Shown here: positions 39,861 through 49,699 of the stretch, piece after piece
How positions within the stretch are numbered: the stretch's first letter is position 1
Layout of the letters: each line of letters starts with the position of its first letter
DNA from: Microbacteriaceae bacterium
Lineage (GTDB): Bacteria; Actinomycetota; Actinomycetes; Actinomycetales; Microbacteriaceae
Assembly (NCBI GenBank): GCA_024645175.1
Contig: JAHEGB010000001.1
Span: 1-64,000 of the forward strand
Direction of reading: 5' to 3'
DNA length: 64,000 bases
The notes under the pieces: model-generated
What the model saw: only the letters and a program-made list of their open reading frames with translations
Told to the model about the DNA's origin: nothing
The model's database searches: none
Position numbers and translations under genes: made by a program

Positions 39861-40481
39861 ATGAATTCTTTGCGAGAAAGAGCCCTTGCTGCGTTGGCAA
39901 CCGCATCAACTCTCAATCGCAAAATCATGCTGTTGCTATTTCTGATTTTGGTTGCCATTGGTGCGATTCTCATCGCTCTGAATTCACCAAAGCCCTATGC
40001 AAATGCTTCAGGGTTGCAAACTCCGCAAGCAACAGAGTCAACGCTTTCGATTAGCGTCGCAGAAAACTTTGTGCATCTAGTTGGCGAGGTAGCCAACCCC
40101 GGAATCTACAAATTGCCCTCGGGTTCACGACTGTTCGACGCAGTTCTTGCCGCCGGGGGTTTCACCGAGCTGGCAGATCAATCAAGTGTGAACCTAGCTC
40201 GCGAGATTTCAGATGGTGAGCAGATTGTTGTTCTGGCATCTGGAGTTAGTCAATCGATTGGTCAAACTGGTTCAACGACAAGTCAGACAAAACAAATTTC
40301 GCTGAATCGCGCTTCGCAGTTAGAACTCGAGTCGCTTCCGGGAGTAGGCCCCGCGCTTGCTGGCCGAATGGTCGACTGGCGCGCCGCCAACGGTGGCTTC
40401 AAGAAGAAGCAAGACCTGATGAAAGTCAGCGGAATCGGTCAAAAGCTGTTCGCTGGCATAGAGGCTCTGGTGACACTTTGA
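39861..40481 (+). CDS. comEA: ComEA family DNA-binding protein (SLBB + HhH)
   Basis: N-terminal TM, SLBB-like HLVGEVANPGIYKLPSGSRLFDAVLAAGGF, HhH ISLNRASQLELESLPGVGPALAGRMVDWR. Confidence 0.93.
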   Translation: MNSLRERALAALATASTLNRKIMLLLFLILVAIGAILIALNSPKPYANASGLQTPQATESTLSISVAENFVHLVGEVANPGIYKLPSGSRLFDAVLAAGGFTELADQSSVNLAREISDGEQIVVLASGVSQSIGQTGSTTSQTKQISLNRASQLELESLPGVGPALAGRMVDWRAANGGFKKKQDLMKVSGIGQKLFAGIEALVTL

Positions 40482-40494
40482 TTCTGGTGAAACT

Positions 40495-42495
40495 TTGAGT
40501 TTGGTGGCGTTGGCCGCATTCAGCTGGTGTCTGGCACTGGGGCTCGAAACAGCTAATTGGTGGCCGTTGTGCACGCTTGCCTCGGTTTGCGCAGTTATCT
40601 TGGGCTTTTTGCGCCTGCCGCTTCGGGCTCTAGCGCAAGCGGCTCTGCTGATCGTGGGCACCGCAGCCTTGGTTGTGCTTAGTTGGTGGTTGCACCAAGG
40701 CTCGGCTAGTTCTGTCAATCCCGTGCAGCCAAACTTTGGTTGGCCGTTCAATGAGTTGCGGCGCTTATCGCAGGCGGCAAATGTTGGTGTTTCACCTGAC
40801 GCCCAAGCCCTGACTCTTGGCCTAGCCATCGGTGATTCATCGCAAGCCAGCCAGCAACTTATCGCCGACATGAAGATTGTGTCGTTGACCCACCTTGTTG
40901 CAGTTTCGGGGGCGAACTGCGCAATCGTTGTCGGAGCTGTTTATCTTTTGCTTCGAAAATTCGGGCTTCGCACGCGCGTTTTCTCTTCAATCGCAGTTCT
41001 TATCTTTTACGTGTTCTTGGTGGGAGCGCAGGCGAGCGTTCTCAGAGCCGCTGTCATGGCGGGGGCGGTTATGCTCTCGATCCTTTTTGGTCGAAAGACG
41101 AATCCGGTCGTCATTCTCTCGCTTGCGGCGACAGCATTGCTGGTTGCTGACACTAGGCAGGCGACTAGCTTTTCTTTTGCCTTGTCTGTTGCCGCTACCG
41201 CCGGAATTCTCGTTCTTGCGCCCTCACTTTACGAAAGACTTAAGAAGCGACTTTTCAAGCCGATCGCGCTCGCGCTTGCAGTGAGCATTGCCTCGCAACT
41301 CATGTGCTTTCCGATTCTCTTGCAACTTCAAGATGGGCTTGCAACCTACTCGCTAATCGCGAACCTTCTCTGCGAGCCGCTTGTCGCTCAGATTACCGTG
41401 CTCTCACTCATTGCAGTTTCTGTTTCATGGGTTACCCCTGTGTCATCGGTCATTTTCTATCTCGCCTCGCTTGCGTCTGCGCTAATTGCGTCGGTAACTC
41501 ACCTCTTCGCGAACCTTCCGCTAGCCACGGCAAGCTGGTTGCCAGGCACTCTCGGCACTCTGCTAGCAATTCTGCTTGCTGCAAGTTCGGCAGTTTGGCT
41601 GAAAGCGAAGAGTGCCAGCTCACGCTTCAGCGCTGGCACGGTTGCACTGCTTTGCCTAACGGCATCCTTTGCTGGGCTAGCTAATTCGGCTGTTCAGCTG
41701 TCGAGCTGGCCTCAGCAAGATTGGCAAATCGCAAGTTGCGACGTAGGGCAGGGCGATGCAACGGTTGTGCGCTCAAACGAGAAGGTTGCCCTTATCGACG
41801 TTGGCAGGTTCGACCCGAAAATCGATACCTGCTTGAACCAATTGGGGGTCAACCGAATTGATCTATTGGTTCTTACCCACTTCGACTTTGACCATGTGGG
41901 CGGATTGGCTGGGGCACTGAGTGGGCGCAGCGTTGACATCGCATTGCTTTCGCCTTTCGAAGACCTCAGACCCGCAGTTAACAAAACCCGCGAGATGTTG
42001 AACCAAGCCCAGGCAAAAACCGTTTTTGCAGAACGCGGAATGTCTGGTTCGGTTGGCAGGGTCGAGTGGAGCGTGCTTTCTCCGAGCAAGACTGCTTCTG
42101 AGGCTGAAGACTCGAACGACGCCAGCATCACGATGTTGTTTCGCTTCGAAGACTTCTCGCTGTTGACGCTCGCCGATCTGGGTGAGAAGGGGCAAATGCG
42201 CATTGCAAGCGAAAACTCCGGCTGGCTAAGCCCTTGGGTGCGAAGCCACGAGCTGGTCATGAAGGTTTCACACCACGGCTCGGCAGATCAATATGCCGAG
42301 TTCATTGAATATCTGAAGCCAGAAGTGGCGCTGATCTCGGTTGGCCGGTCTAACGGCTATGGGCATCCAACAAAGCGCACGCTCAACCTGCTTTCTCGCA
42401 CCTCGAGCATCATCTGTCGAACTGACCTGCTCGGGTCAATAGGTGTTAGTCGAAGTTCAGATGGCTTCAGCTTCGCTGCTTCGGGTGCAAGTTAG
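40495..42495 (+). CDS. comEC: ComEC/Rec2 family competence protein
   Basis: HLVAVSGANCAIVVGAVY, C-terminal metallo-beta-lactamase domain DVGQGDATVV.. LTHFDFDHVGGLAG. Confidence 0.93.
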   Translation: MSLVALAAFSWCLALGLETANWWPLCTLASVCAVILGFLRLPLRALAQAALLIVGTAALVVLSWWLHQGSASSVNPVQPNFGWPFNELRRLSQAANVGVSPDAQALTLGLAIGDSSQASQQLIADMKIVSLTHLVAVSGANCAIVVGAVYLLLRKFGLRTRVFSSIAVLIFYVFLVGAQASVLRAAVMAGAVMLSILFGRKTNPVVILSLAATALLVADTRQATSFSFALSVAATAGILVLAPSLYERLKKRLFKPIALALAVSIASQLMCFPILLQLQDGLATYSLIANLLCEPLVAQITVLSLIAVSVSWVTPVSSVIFYLASLASALIASVTHLFANLPLATASWLPGTLGTLLAILLAASSAVWLKAKSASSRFSAGTVALLCLTASFAGLANSAVQLSSWPQQDWQIASCDVGQGDATVVRSNEKVALIDVGRFDPKIDTCLNQLGVNRIDLLVLTHFDFDHVGGLAGALSGRSVDIALLSPFEDLRPAVNKTREMLNQAQAKTVFAERGMSGSVGRVEWSVLSPSKTASEAEDSNDASITMLFRFEDFSLLTLADLGEKGQMRIASENSGWLSPWVRSHELVMKVSHHGSADQYAEFIEYLKPEVALISVGRSNGYGHPTKRTLNLLSRTSSIICRTDLLGSIGVSRSSDGFSFAASGAS

Positions 42496-42504
42496 GCTTG
42501 TCGG

Positions 42505-43485
42505 GTGGCAAAGTCAAAGCAAATCGAGTGGCGCAAGATAACGCCACATCCGGTGATTTTGGCTTTCGGCCCTGAAGACTATTTGACTTCTCGAACCATT
42601 CGCTCGGTGCGCGAACAACTTCGAGCAGCAGACCAAAATCTCGACGTTCAAGAAATCGACGCAAGCGACTACTACGCCGGTCAGCTAGCAGATCTCACGA
42701 GCCCTTCGTTATTTGCCGAGCCAAAGTTGCTCATAATTAGAGCTACCGAACGCTGCACCGACGAACTCATTGCAGACGGCATTGCCTATTTAGAAGCACC
42801 AACGCCCGATGCCGCTGTGATCTTCGTGCACAGCGGTGCAACCGTTCGAGGCAAGAAGCTTCTTGATGCAATTAGGGCAACAGCTCAAGCGGCCGAAGTT
42901 CTGTGCCCAAAGATCAAAAAAGAAGCAGAGCGAGCCGCCTTCATAAATGCCGAGTTTGCCACCGAGGGTCGTCAAATCACCGCAGGTGCAGTTCGCGCAC
43001 TGCTTGATGCCTTTAGCGAAGGATTGGCCGAGTTAGCGGCAGCCTGCAGTCAGTTGCTGCAAGATTCAGCGCTAACCATCAACGAAGAAATCGTTGATGC
43101 TTACTATGGCGGCAGGGTAGAGACCACTTCTTGGAAAATTAGCGACGCAGCGATGGCTGCAAGACCAGCCGAAGCGCTCTCGCAGTTGCGACACGCCCTA
43201 TCAACTGGAATCGACCCGGTTCCGATCGTTTCAACTCTTGCCAGCACGCTTAGGCAGTCTGCCAAAATCTTTGGCAATCGTTCAGTAACCGCGGTTTCGC
43301 TCGGCGTAGAGCCTTGGAAATTCGAGAAGATGCGCAACAGCATCGCCGGCTGGACAGAAGATGGTTTAGCCCGCGCAATTAATGCCTGCGTAGAGGCAGA
43401 CGCGGCGGCAAAGGGTGCCGAGCGAGATGCCGATTATTCGCTTGAGAAGTTGGTATTGCTAATCGCTACTAAGGGAGTCAAGTGA
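42505..43485 (+). CDS. holA: DNA polymerase III delta subunit
   Basis: Position downstream of comEC; ILAFGPEDYLTSRTIRSVRE, delta-like C-terminus. Confidence 0.92.
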   Translation: MAKSKQIEWRKITPHPVILAFGPEDYLTSRTIRSVREQLRAADQNLDVQEIDASDYYAGQLADLTSPSLFAEPKLLIIRATERCTDELIADGIAYLEAPTPDAAVIFVHSGATVRGKKLLDAIRATAQAAEVLCPKIKKEAERAAFINAEFATEGRQITAGAVRALLDAFSEGLAELAAACSQLLQDSALTINEEIVDAYYGGRVETTSWKISDAAMAARPAEALSQLRHALSTGIDPVPIVSTLASTLRQSAKIFGNRSVTAVSLGVEPWKFEKMRNSIAGWTEDGLARAINACVEADAAAKGAERDADYSLEKLVLLIATKGVK

Positions 43486-44678
43486 AACGCCGAGTAGCAG
43501 TCTCTAGTTTTCTAGCTTTGATATTTATTTCGCTAATCTTGCGTCCGCCGATCGCGCAGATTGGCCCGCTGCTTCAAGAGATAACCGCAAGCCTGTCGTT
43601 GACCCCAGCAGAGGCTTCTTTCTTGACTGCAATTCCCGTTTTTTGTTTTGGGCTTGGTGCCTTCTTGAGCCCCTGGATGATGCGCAGATTCGGCTTGAAC
43701 CACAGCATGTTTGCGGTCTTGCTCATTCTCGCGGTCAGCGTCGCGGCCAGAGTTTGGTTCGGCTTTTCTGGTCTGCTGCTCGGCACTGTCTTGGTCGGCC
43801 TTGCCATTGCCGTTTCCAACGTGCTGTTGCCAATCTTTGTGCGAAACGACTTTGGCGAGCGTGCATCGATGGTGACATCTATTTACACAACTTTGCTTGC
43901 AATCGCGGCTAGCTTCACAGCAGCCGTCGCTGTTCTGTTCAGTGACAGCCTTGGCGGATGGCAAAATGCAACACTGGTCGTTCTCTTGCCAGCGGTGCTA
44001 GCAATTTTGTTCTGGATTCCGAGACTGCGAACTGCCGAGCCGCACATCCAGGTGACTGCGCACTCGGCAAAGAGCGAGGCCAGAGCGGTTTATCGTTCAC
44101 CATTGGCCTGGGCAATTCTCGGTTTCTTCGGTTTTCAATCTCTAGGTTTCTATGCACTGCTCGGCTGGTTGCCATCGATGCTTATTTCGACCGGAATGCA
44201 ACCGGCTGCCGCTGGTGCTTACCTCGGCTTGGCAACGGCAATCGGCATTCCAAGCGGATTCGCTCTCGCTCCGCTTATTTCTAAACTTAAGAACCTTTCT
44301 TGGTTGGCAGCTGGAGCTTCGGCTGTCACAACTTCAGGATTCTCGGTTCTCGCTTTTATTTTGGCCACAGATTCTGCAGACAACGCTGCGTTCTTGATCT
44401 TGGCAAGCGTTCTAATTTCAGTCGGTCAAACGGCGACTTTTCCGGTGTCGCTATCGCTAGTTGCCACTCGCGCATCGACCCACGCGCAAACCACGGTGCT
44501 CTCGGCATTCAGTCAAGGCTGGGGTTATCTAATCTCTGGTTTCGGCACATTCGCATTTGGTGCGATGGCAGCAGCTTTCGCAAGTTGGACTGTTGTCGCA
44601 TTCACCATTGCAGGCATTAGTGCCGCACAAATTGCGATCGGTTTCTATGCCGGTCGCGATTCAAAAATTGCAGCCTAG
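43482..44678 (+). CDS. MFS transporter (CynX/NimT-like)
   Basis: LILRPPIAQIGPLLQEI, 12 hydrophobic segments, LFFLILASVLISVGQTATFPVSLSLV-like region. Confidence 0.85.
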   Translation: MKRRVAVSSFLALIFISLILRPPIAQIGPLLQEITASLSLTPAEASFLTAIPVFCFGLGAFLSPWMMRRFGLNHSMFAVLLILAVSVAARVWFGFSGLLLGTVLVGLAIAVSNVLLPIFVRNDFGERASMVTSIYTTLLAIAASFTAAVAVLFSDSLGGWQNATLVVLLPAVLAILFWIPRLRTAEPHIQVTAHSAKSEARAVYRSPLAWAILGFFGFQSLGFYALLGWLPSMLISTGMQPAAAGAYLGLATAIGIPSGFALAPLISKLKNLSWLAAGASAVTTSGFSVLAFILATDSADNAAFLILASVLISVGQTATFPVSLSLVATRASTHAQTTVLSAFSQGWGYLISGFGTFAFGAMAAAFASWTVVAFTIAGISAAQIAIGFYAGRDSKIAA

Positions 44679-44685
44679 TTAAACA

Positions 44686-44717
44686 AAGAACCCCGCCGAT
44701 AAACGACGGGGTTCTTA
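44686..44717. terminator. Bidirectional terminator between convergent MFS gene and rpsT
   Basis: AAGAACCCCG-ccgataaacga-CGGGGTTCTT stem with A-rich/T-rich flanks. Confidence 0.8.
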
Positions 44718-44728
44718 TAAAGAATTGA

Positions 44729-44992
44729 CTACTTTAGGTCAGCTGCCTTCTTAGCAATTGCTGACTTGCGGTTAGCGGCCTGGTTCTTGTGGATTACTCC
44801 CTTTGATACGGCCTTGTCTAGCTTCTTGGTAGCGGTCTTGACTGCCTCGGCTGCTTTCGCCTTGTCTCCGGCTGCAACTGCTTCGCGAGCTGCACGGATA
44901 GCGGTCTTGAGCTCGCTCTTAACTGCCTTGTTGCGCTCAGCTGCCTTTGCGTTGGTGCCAATTCGCTTAATCTGCGACTTGATGTTTGCCAT
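44729..44992 (-). CDS. rpsT: 30S ribosomal protein S20
   Basis: [35 protein letters not shown]...[18 protein letters not shown]. Confidence 0.98.
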   Translation of the reverse strand: MANIKSQIKRIGTNAKAAERNKAVKSELKTAIRAAREAVAAGDKAKAAEAVKTATKKLDKAVSKGVIHKNQAANRKSAIAKKAADLK

Positions 44993-45169
44993 GTTTCACT
45001 TTCGTTTTTAGCCGTTCGCGCGAACGACTGAAGCGTTTATGTTTGGGGGATTAGATGGAGACACTCATCTGAACCGAGTTAAACCCTACCAGCGACCGCT
45101 ATTTATAGGCAACTATGCGACAATAGAGTTACCGAAATCGGTCATTTTTCTCAAATATCGAGGTTTATC

Positions 45170-47029
45170 TTGTCGCCACGCGCTACCAGCCGTCTTGAAC
45201 CGGCCAAGACCGACCCGAGCATGATTCGCAATTTCTGCATCATTGCCCACATTGACCACGGAAAATCTACCCTCGCAGACCGCATGCTGCAGCTAACCGG
45301 CGTTGTTGACGACCGAGCTATGCGTGCGCAATACCTAGACCGCATGGATATCGAGCGCGAGCGTGGCATCACCATCAAGTCGCAGGCCGTGCGCATGCCG
45401 TGGGAGGTCGACAAGCAGGTCTATGCCCTGAACATGATTGACACTCCTGGGCACGTTGACTTCACCTACGAGGTTTCTCGGTCGCTTGCCGCCTGTGAAG
45501 GCGCAGTCTTGCTTGTTGACGCAGCTCAGGGCATTGAAGCGCAGACCCTTGCAAACCTCTATCTAGCGATGGAGAACGACCTCGAGATCATCCCAGTTCT
45601 AAACAAGATCGACCTGCCGGCTGCGCAGCCTGAAAAATACGCAGAAGAGCTTGCAAACCTAATTGGCGGAAACCCTGAAGATTGCCTTCGCGTCTCTGGC
45701 AAGACCGGTGTTGGTGTCGACGCGCTTCTAGACAAAATCGTCGCGACTATTCCGCACCCGGTCGGTGACCCAAACGCACCAGCGCGCGCCATGATTTTTG
45801 ACTCGGTCTATGACTCTTATCGTGGCGTCGTTACCTACGTGCGCATGATCGACGGAAAACTCTCGCCTCGCGAGCGAATTCAGATGATGTCGACCAAGGC
45901 AGTTCACGAACTACTCGAGATCGGTGTCTCGTCGCCAGAACCTGAACCAACAAAGGGCCTCGGAGTTGGCGAAGTGGGTTACCTAATCACTGGCGTGAAA
46001 GACGTTCGTCAATCTAAGGTTGGCGACACCGTCACCAACGCCATGAAGCCAGCTGCCGACGCGCTCACCGGATACAAAGATCCTTTGCCGATGGTTTATT
46101 CGGGAATCTATCCGATTGACGGAAGTGACTATCCGAACCTTCGTGAGGCGCTAGACAAGTTGAAACTTAGTGACGCCGCTCTTGCCTATGAGCCAGAAAC
46201 TTCTGTTGCTCTCGGTTTTGGTTTTCGCTGCGGCTTTTTGGGTTTGCTTCACCTCGAAATTGTCACCGAGCGTCTCGAACGTGAATTCGGTCTTGACCTG
46301 ATTGCCACGGCTCCATCTGTGGTCTATGAAGTCACCATGGATGACGGCAAAGAGATCACAGTCACCAACCCGAGCGAGTTTCCGAGCGGAAAAGTTAAGA
46401 CCGTTCTAGAGCCGATGGTTCGAGCAACAATCTTGGCTCCGAAAGACTATGTTGGCGTGATCATGGAACTTTGCCAGAGTCGTCGCGGAATCATGATTGA
46501 CATGCAGTATCTCGGTGAAGACCGCGTTCAGCTGCGCTATACCTTGCCGCTAGCCGAAATCGTCTTTGACTTCTTCGACCAGTTGAAGAGCAAGACCCAG
46601 GGCTACGGTTCGCTCGACTATGAAGAGATTGGTCTTGCTCAGGGCGACTTGGTTAAGGTAGACCTTTTGCTTCAGGGTGAACAGGTCGATGCTTTTAGCG
46701 CCATTGTTCACAAAGACAAGGCATACGCATACGGTGTGATGATCACCGGCAAACTGCGCGAACTGATTCCTCGCCAGCAGTTCGAGGTGCCAATTCAGGC
46801 GGCTATCGGTGCCCGCATCATCGCTCGCGAATCAATTCGTGCAATGCGAAAAGACGTTCTTGCAAAGTGTTACGGCGGTGACATCAGTCGAAAGCGCAAA
46901 CTTCTAGAGAAGCAAAAAGAAGGAAAGAAGCGCATGAAGATGGTTGGTCGCGTCGAGGTTCCTCAAGAGGCATTCATTGCTGCGCTATCAACCGATGGTG
47001 AGAAAAAGGGCGAGAAGAAGGGCAAGTAA
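45170..47029 (+). CDS. lepA: Elongation factor 4 (LepA)
   Basis: [40 protein letters not shown] start. Confidence 0.98.
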   Translation: MSPRATSRLEPAKTDPSMIRNFCIIAHIDHGKSTLADRMLQLTGVVDDRAMRAQYLDRMDIERERGITIKSQAVRMPWEVDKQVYALNMIDTPGHVDFTYEVSRSLAACEGAVLLVDAAQGIEAQTLANLYLAMENDLEIIPVLNKIDLPAAQPEKYAEELANLIGGNPEDCLRVSGKTGVGVDALLDKIVATIPHPVGDPNAPARAMIFDSVYDSYRGVVTYVRMIDGKLSPRERIQMMSTKAVHELLEIGVSSPEPEPTKGLGVGEVGYLITGVKDVRQSKVGDTVTNAMKPAADALTGYKDPLPMVYSGIYPIDGSDYPNLREALDKLKLSDAALAYEPETSVALGFGFRCGFLGLLHLEIVTERLEREFGLDLIATAPSVVYEVTMDDGKEITVTNPSEFPSGKVKTVLEPMVRATILAPKDYVGVIMELCQSRRGIMIDMQYLGEDRVQLRYTLPLAEIVFDFFDQLKSKTQGYGSLDYEEIGLAQGDLVKVDLLLQGEQVDAFSAIVHKDKAYAYGVMITGKLRELIPRQQFEVPIQAAIGARIIARESIRAMRKDVLAKCYGGDISRKRKLLEKQKEGKKRMKMVGRVEVPQEAFIAALSTDGEKKGEKKGK

Positions 47030-48258
47030 TGGCCCAGTTGCCCGATGGCGATGTTGCTCCGCTCGACGGTGCTCTGCCTGCTTCGGTTCTTGCGAATAGT
47101 TCAAACAAAACTCTTCACGCATATCTGCACATTCCGTTTTGTCGCGTGCGTTGCGGATACTGCGATTTCAATACCTACACGTCGAGCGAATTGCGCGGCG
47201 TAACTCAAAGCTCTTTACTTGACGACCTGTTAGCCGAAATTCGATTCAGTCGCCAAGTGCTTGCAAACGCCGGTCTGCCGAAACGCGAATTCTCGACCGT
47301 TTTCTTTGGCGGAGGAACACCAACGCAACTCTCTGCTGCGCAACTTGTTGAGGCGTTGTCTGTGTTGCGATATGAGATCGGCATTGCGGCCGGCGCAGAG
47401 ATAACCACAGAAGCAAACCCAGACAACGTAGACGACGCCTATCTTGCAGAGCTTGCAGCAGGTGGCTTCACTCGAATCTCTCTCGGCATGCAATCAGCGG
47501 TTGACAGTGTTCTGAAGGTGCTCGATAGGACTCATAACCCGGCAAATGTTGCAAAGGCGGTGGCCGCCGCCAAGTCTGCCGGCCTTCAGGTGTCTGTTGA
47601 CCTGATTTATGGAGCCCCTGGTGAAACGGTTGAACAGTGGCGAGAGTCATTAGAGACGGCTATCGCACTAGAACCAGATCACATCAGCGCGTATTCGCTG
47701 ATTGTTGAAGATGGCACAAAACTTGCACGTCAAATTCGCGGCGGCGATTTGCGTCAGCCTGACGAAGACGAACAAGCTGAAAAATACGAGTTGGCAGACG
47801 AACTGCTATCTAAGGCTGGTTTCGGTTGGTACGAAGTGAGCAACTTCAGTCGCACGCCTGAGACGCGCTCTGCGCACAACCTTGCTTATTGGCGAAGCAA
47901 CGACTGGTGGGGTTATGGGCCAGGAGCGCACTCTCACATCGGGGGAGTTCGCTGGTGGAATGTGAAGCATCCCGCGACTTTTGCTCAGAAAATCGCTGAC
48001 GGCGTTTCGCCAGCGCTTGCACGCGAGGTTCTCTCAGACGAAACCCGAATTACAGAGAGAATCTTGCTCGAAGTTCGAATCAAGGATGGCCTCGCCATTG
48101 AAGTGGTCAAGACGTTGAACCCAGAAGCTGCGAAGCCAATTAGTCAGGCGATTGCAGATGGCCTTATCGAAGCCGACGCTGCGCTGCGAGGCAACTTGCA
48201 CCTGACACTCAAAGGCAGGTTGCTAGCAGATGCCCTGGTTCGCGACCTGCTTGGCTAA
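47029..48258 (+). CDS. hemW: Radical SAM heme chaperone HemW
   Basis: YLHIPFCRVRCGYCDFNTY, FFGGGTPTQL, GPGAHSHI. Confidence 0.96.
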   Translation: MAQLPDGDVAPLDGALPASVLANSSNKTLHAYLHIPFCRVRCGYCDFNTYTSSELRGVTQSSLLDDLLAEIRFSRQVLANAGLPKREFSTVFFGGGTPTQLSAAQLVEALSVLRYEIGIAAGAEITTEANPDNVDDAYLAELAAGGFTRISLGMQSAVDSVLKVLDRTHNPANVAKAVAAAKSAGLQVSVDLIYGAPGETVEQWRESLETAIALEPDHISAYSLIVEDGTKLARQIRGGDLRQPDEDEQAEKYELADELLSKAGFGWYEVSNFSRTPETRSAHNLAYWRSNDWWGYGPGAHSHIGGVRWWNVKHPATFAQKIADGVSPALAREVLSDETRITERILLEVRIKDGLAIEVVKTLNPEAAKPISQAIADGLIEADAALRGNLHLTLKGRLLADALVRDLLG

Positions 48259-48261
48259 GAG

Positions 48262-48606
48262 TTACTTGATGAATCGAATGGTCAGCGGAAACTTATAGAA
48301 GTTGCCCTGAGATGCCTGAGCCGCAGCAATGATGCGAAAGACGGTTGCGTAAACCGGCACAACCCAGAAAATTAGCCAGCCCACGATGCTGATTGCTAGC
48401 GCCGCATAAATGATCAAGATGGTTAGGGCAAAGTTCAGCTGTTCCTTCGCGTGGTGCTGAATGAACGGCCCTTTGTCTTTCAAAATCGCATAACCAGCGA
48501 TAGGTGCAATCAGTTCAAGAACAATCGAAACCGCGTGCAGCACGACTGCCGCGCTTTTCTCTTCATTAGGAGCCCAGTCGCGCCCCGACGCATATGGATT
48601 AGTCAT
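48262..48606 (-). CDS. DUF4870 domain-containing membrane protein
   Basis: MTNPYASGRDWAPNEEKSAAVVLHAVSIVLELIAPIAGYAILKDKGPFIQHHAKEQLNFALTI. Confidence 0.85.
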   Translation of the reverse strand: MTNPYASGRDWAPNEEKSAAVVLHAVSIVLELIAPIAGYAILKDKGPFIQHHAKEQLNFALTILIIYAALAISIVGWLIFWVVPVYATVFRIIAAAQASQGNFYKFPLTIRFIK

Positions 48607-48638
48607 ATCTAGAGCATAGCCAGCGACACGGGCTAAAA

Positions 48639-48665
48639 TTGGCACTCAGATAGTGCGAGTGCTAA
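48639..48665 (+). promoter_or_regulatory. CIRCE element (HrcA operator)
   Basis: TTGGCACTC-N9-GAGTGCTAA, one mismatch to TTAGCACTC-N9-GAGTGCTAA, directly upstream of hrcA. Confidence 0.95.
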
Positions 48666-48675
48666 CGAGGTGAAT

Positions 48676-49698
48676 ATGATTCCAGAACGCAGTCTTGAGG
48701 TGCTTCGAGCAATCGTTCACGATTACATCGAGACCAATCAGCCGGTCGGCAGCAAGTCTTTGGTCGAACGTCACTCTTTCGGAGTCTCATCGGCCACAAT
48801 CAGAAACGAAATGGCGCTTCTCGAAGAAGAGCAGCTAATCGTTGCACCGCACACCTCTAGCGGGCGCGTTCCGACTGACAAGGGTTATCGACTTTTTGTC
48901 GATCGCCTCGGAGAAGTAAAGCCGCTTAGCATTCCTGAGCGTTCAGCAATCGAAACCTTCATGCAAGGAAGCTCAGATCTCGACGAGGTTCTCGGTCGCA
49001 CAGTTCGTTTGCTTTCGCAGCTCACTAACCAGGTGGCCATGGTGCAGTATCCGAGTCTTGAAAAAGGTTCTGTGAAGAGCGTCGAACTCTTGAAGGTTGG
49101 CGACAAGCAAGCGCTGCTCATTTTGGTCACCGACATCAGTCGAATTCAGCAACACCTGATTCACTTTGAGCAAGACCTCGACGACGAGTTCATTGCAAAC
49201 CTTCGCGCTCAGATGATTGCAACGTTGCAGGGCGCTTCGCTCTCTCAAGTTTCAAGTCGTATCGAAGACTTCGCCAAGAAGTTTGCAGACAATCGCCGTG
49301 CCGAAGTCAGCTTGGTGCTCGACAACCTGCTCGAACAAGTCGACGCAAACCGTCAAGACAAAATCATTCTCGCTGGCACGGCAAACCTGGCACGACGCGA
49401 AGATGACTTCAAAGGAAGCATCTCGCCAATGCTTGAGGCAATCGAAGAGCAGGTTGTTCTGCTTAAGCTCATTCAAGAGATGCAGGCAGAGCAGCACGGA
49501 GTATCGCTTTTGATTGGCTCTGAAAACGAAATCGAGCAGTTCTCGTCTAGTTCGGTTGTTATCACCGGCTATGAAAAAGAAGGTGCCGAAGTGGCAAAGC
49601 TTGGCGTGCTTGGGCCAACCCGCATGCACTACGCAAACAACATCGCTGCAGTTCGCGCCGTTTCACGCTATCTAACTCAGGCTCTCGGAGGGTTCTAA
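48676..49698 (+). CDS. hrcA: Heat-inducible transcriptional repressor HrcA
   Basis: RSLEVLRAIVHDYIETNQPVGSKSLVERHSFGVSSATIRNEMALLEE; CIRCE upstream. Confidence 0.97.
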   Translation: MIPERSLEVLRAIVHDYIETNQPVGSKSLVERHSFGVSSATIRNEMALLEEEQLIVAPHTSSGRVPTDKGYRLFVDRLGEVKPLSIPERSAIETFMQGSSDLDEVLGRTVRLLSQLTNQVAMVQYPSLEKGSVKSVELLKVGDKQALLILVTDISRIQQHLIHFEQDLDDEFIANLRAQMIATLQGASLSQVSSRIEDFAKKFADNRRAEVSLVLDNLLEQVDANRQDKIILAGTANLARREDDFKGSISPMLEAIEEQVVLLKLIQEMQAEQHGVSLLIGSENEIEQFSSSSVVITGYEKEGAEVAKLGVLGPTRMHYANNIAAVRAVSRYLTQALGGF

Positions 49699-49699
49699 C

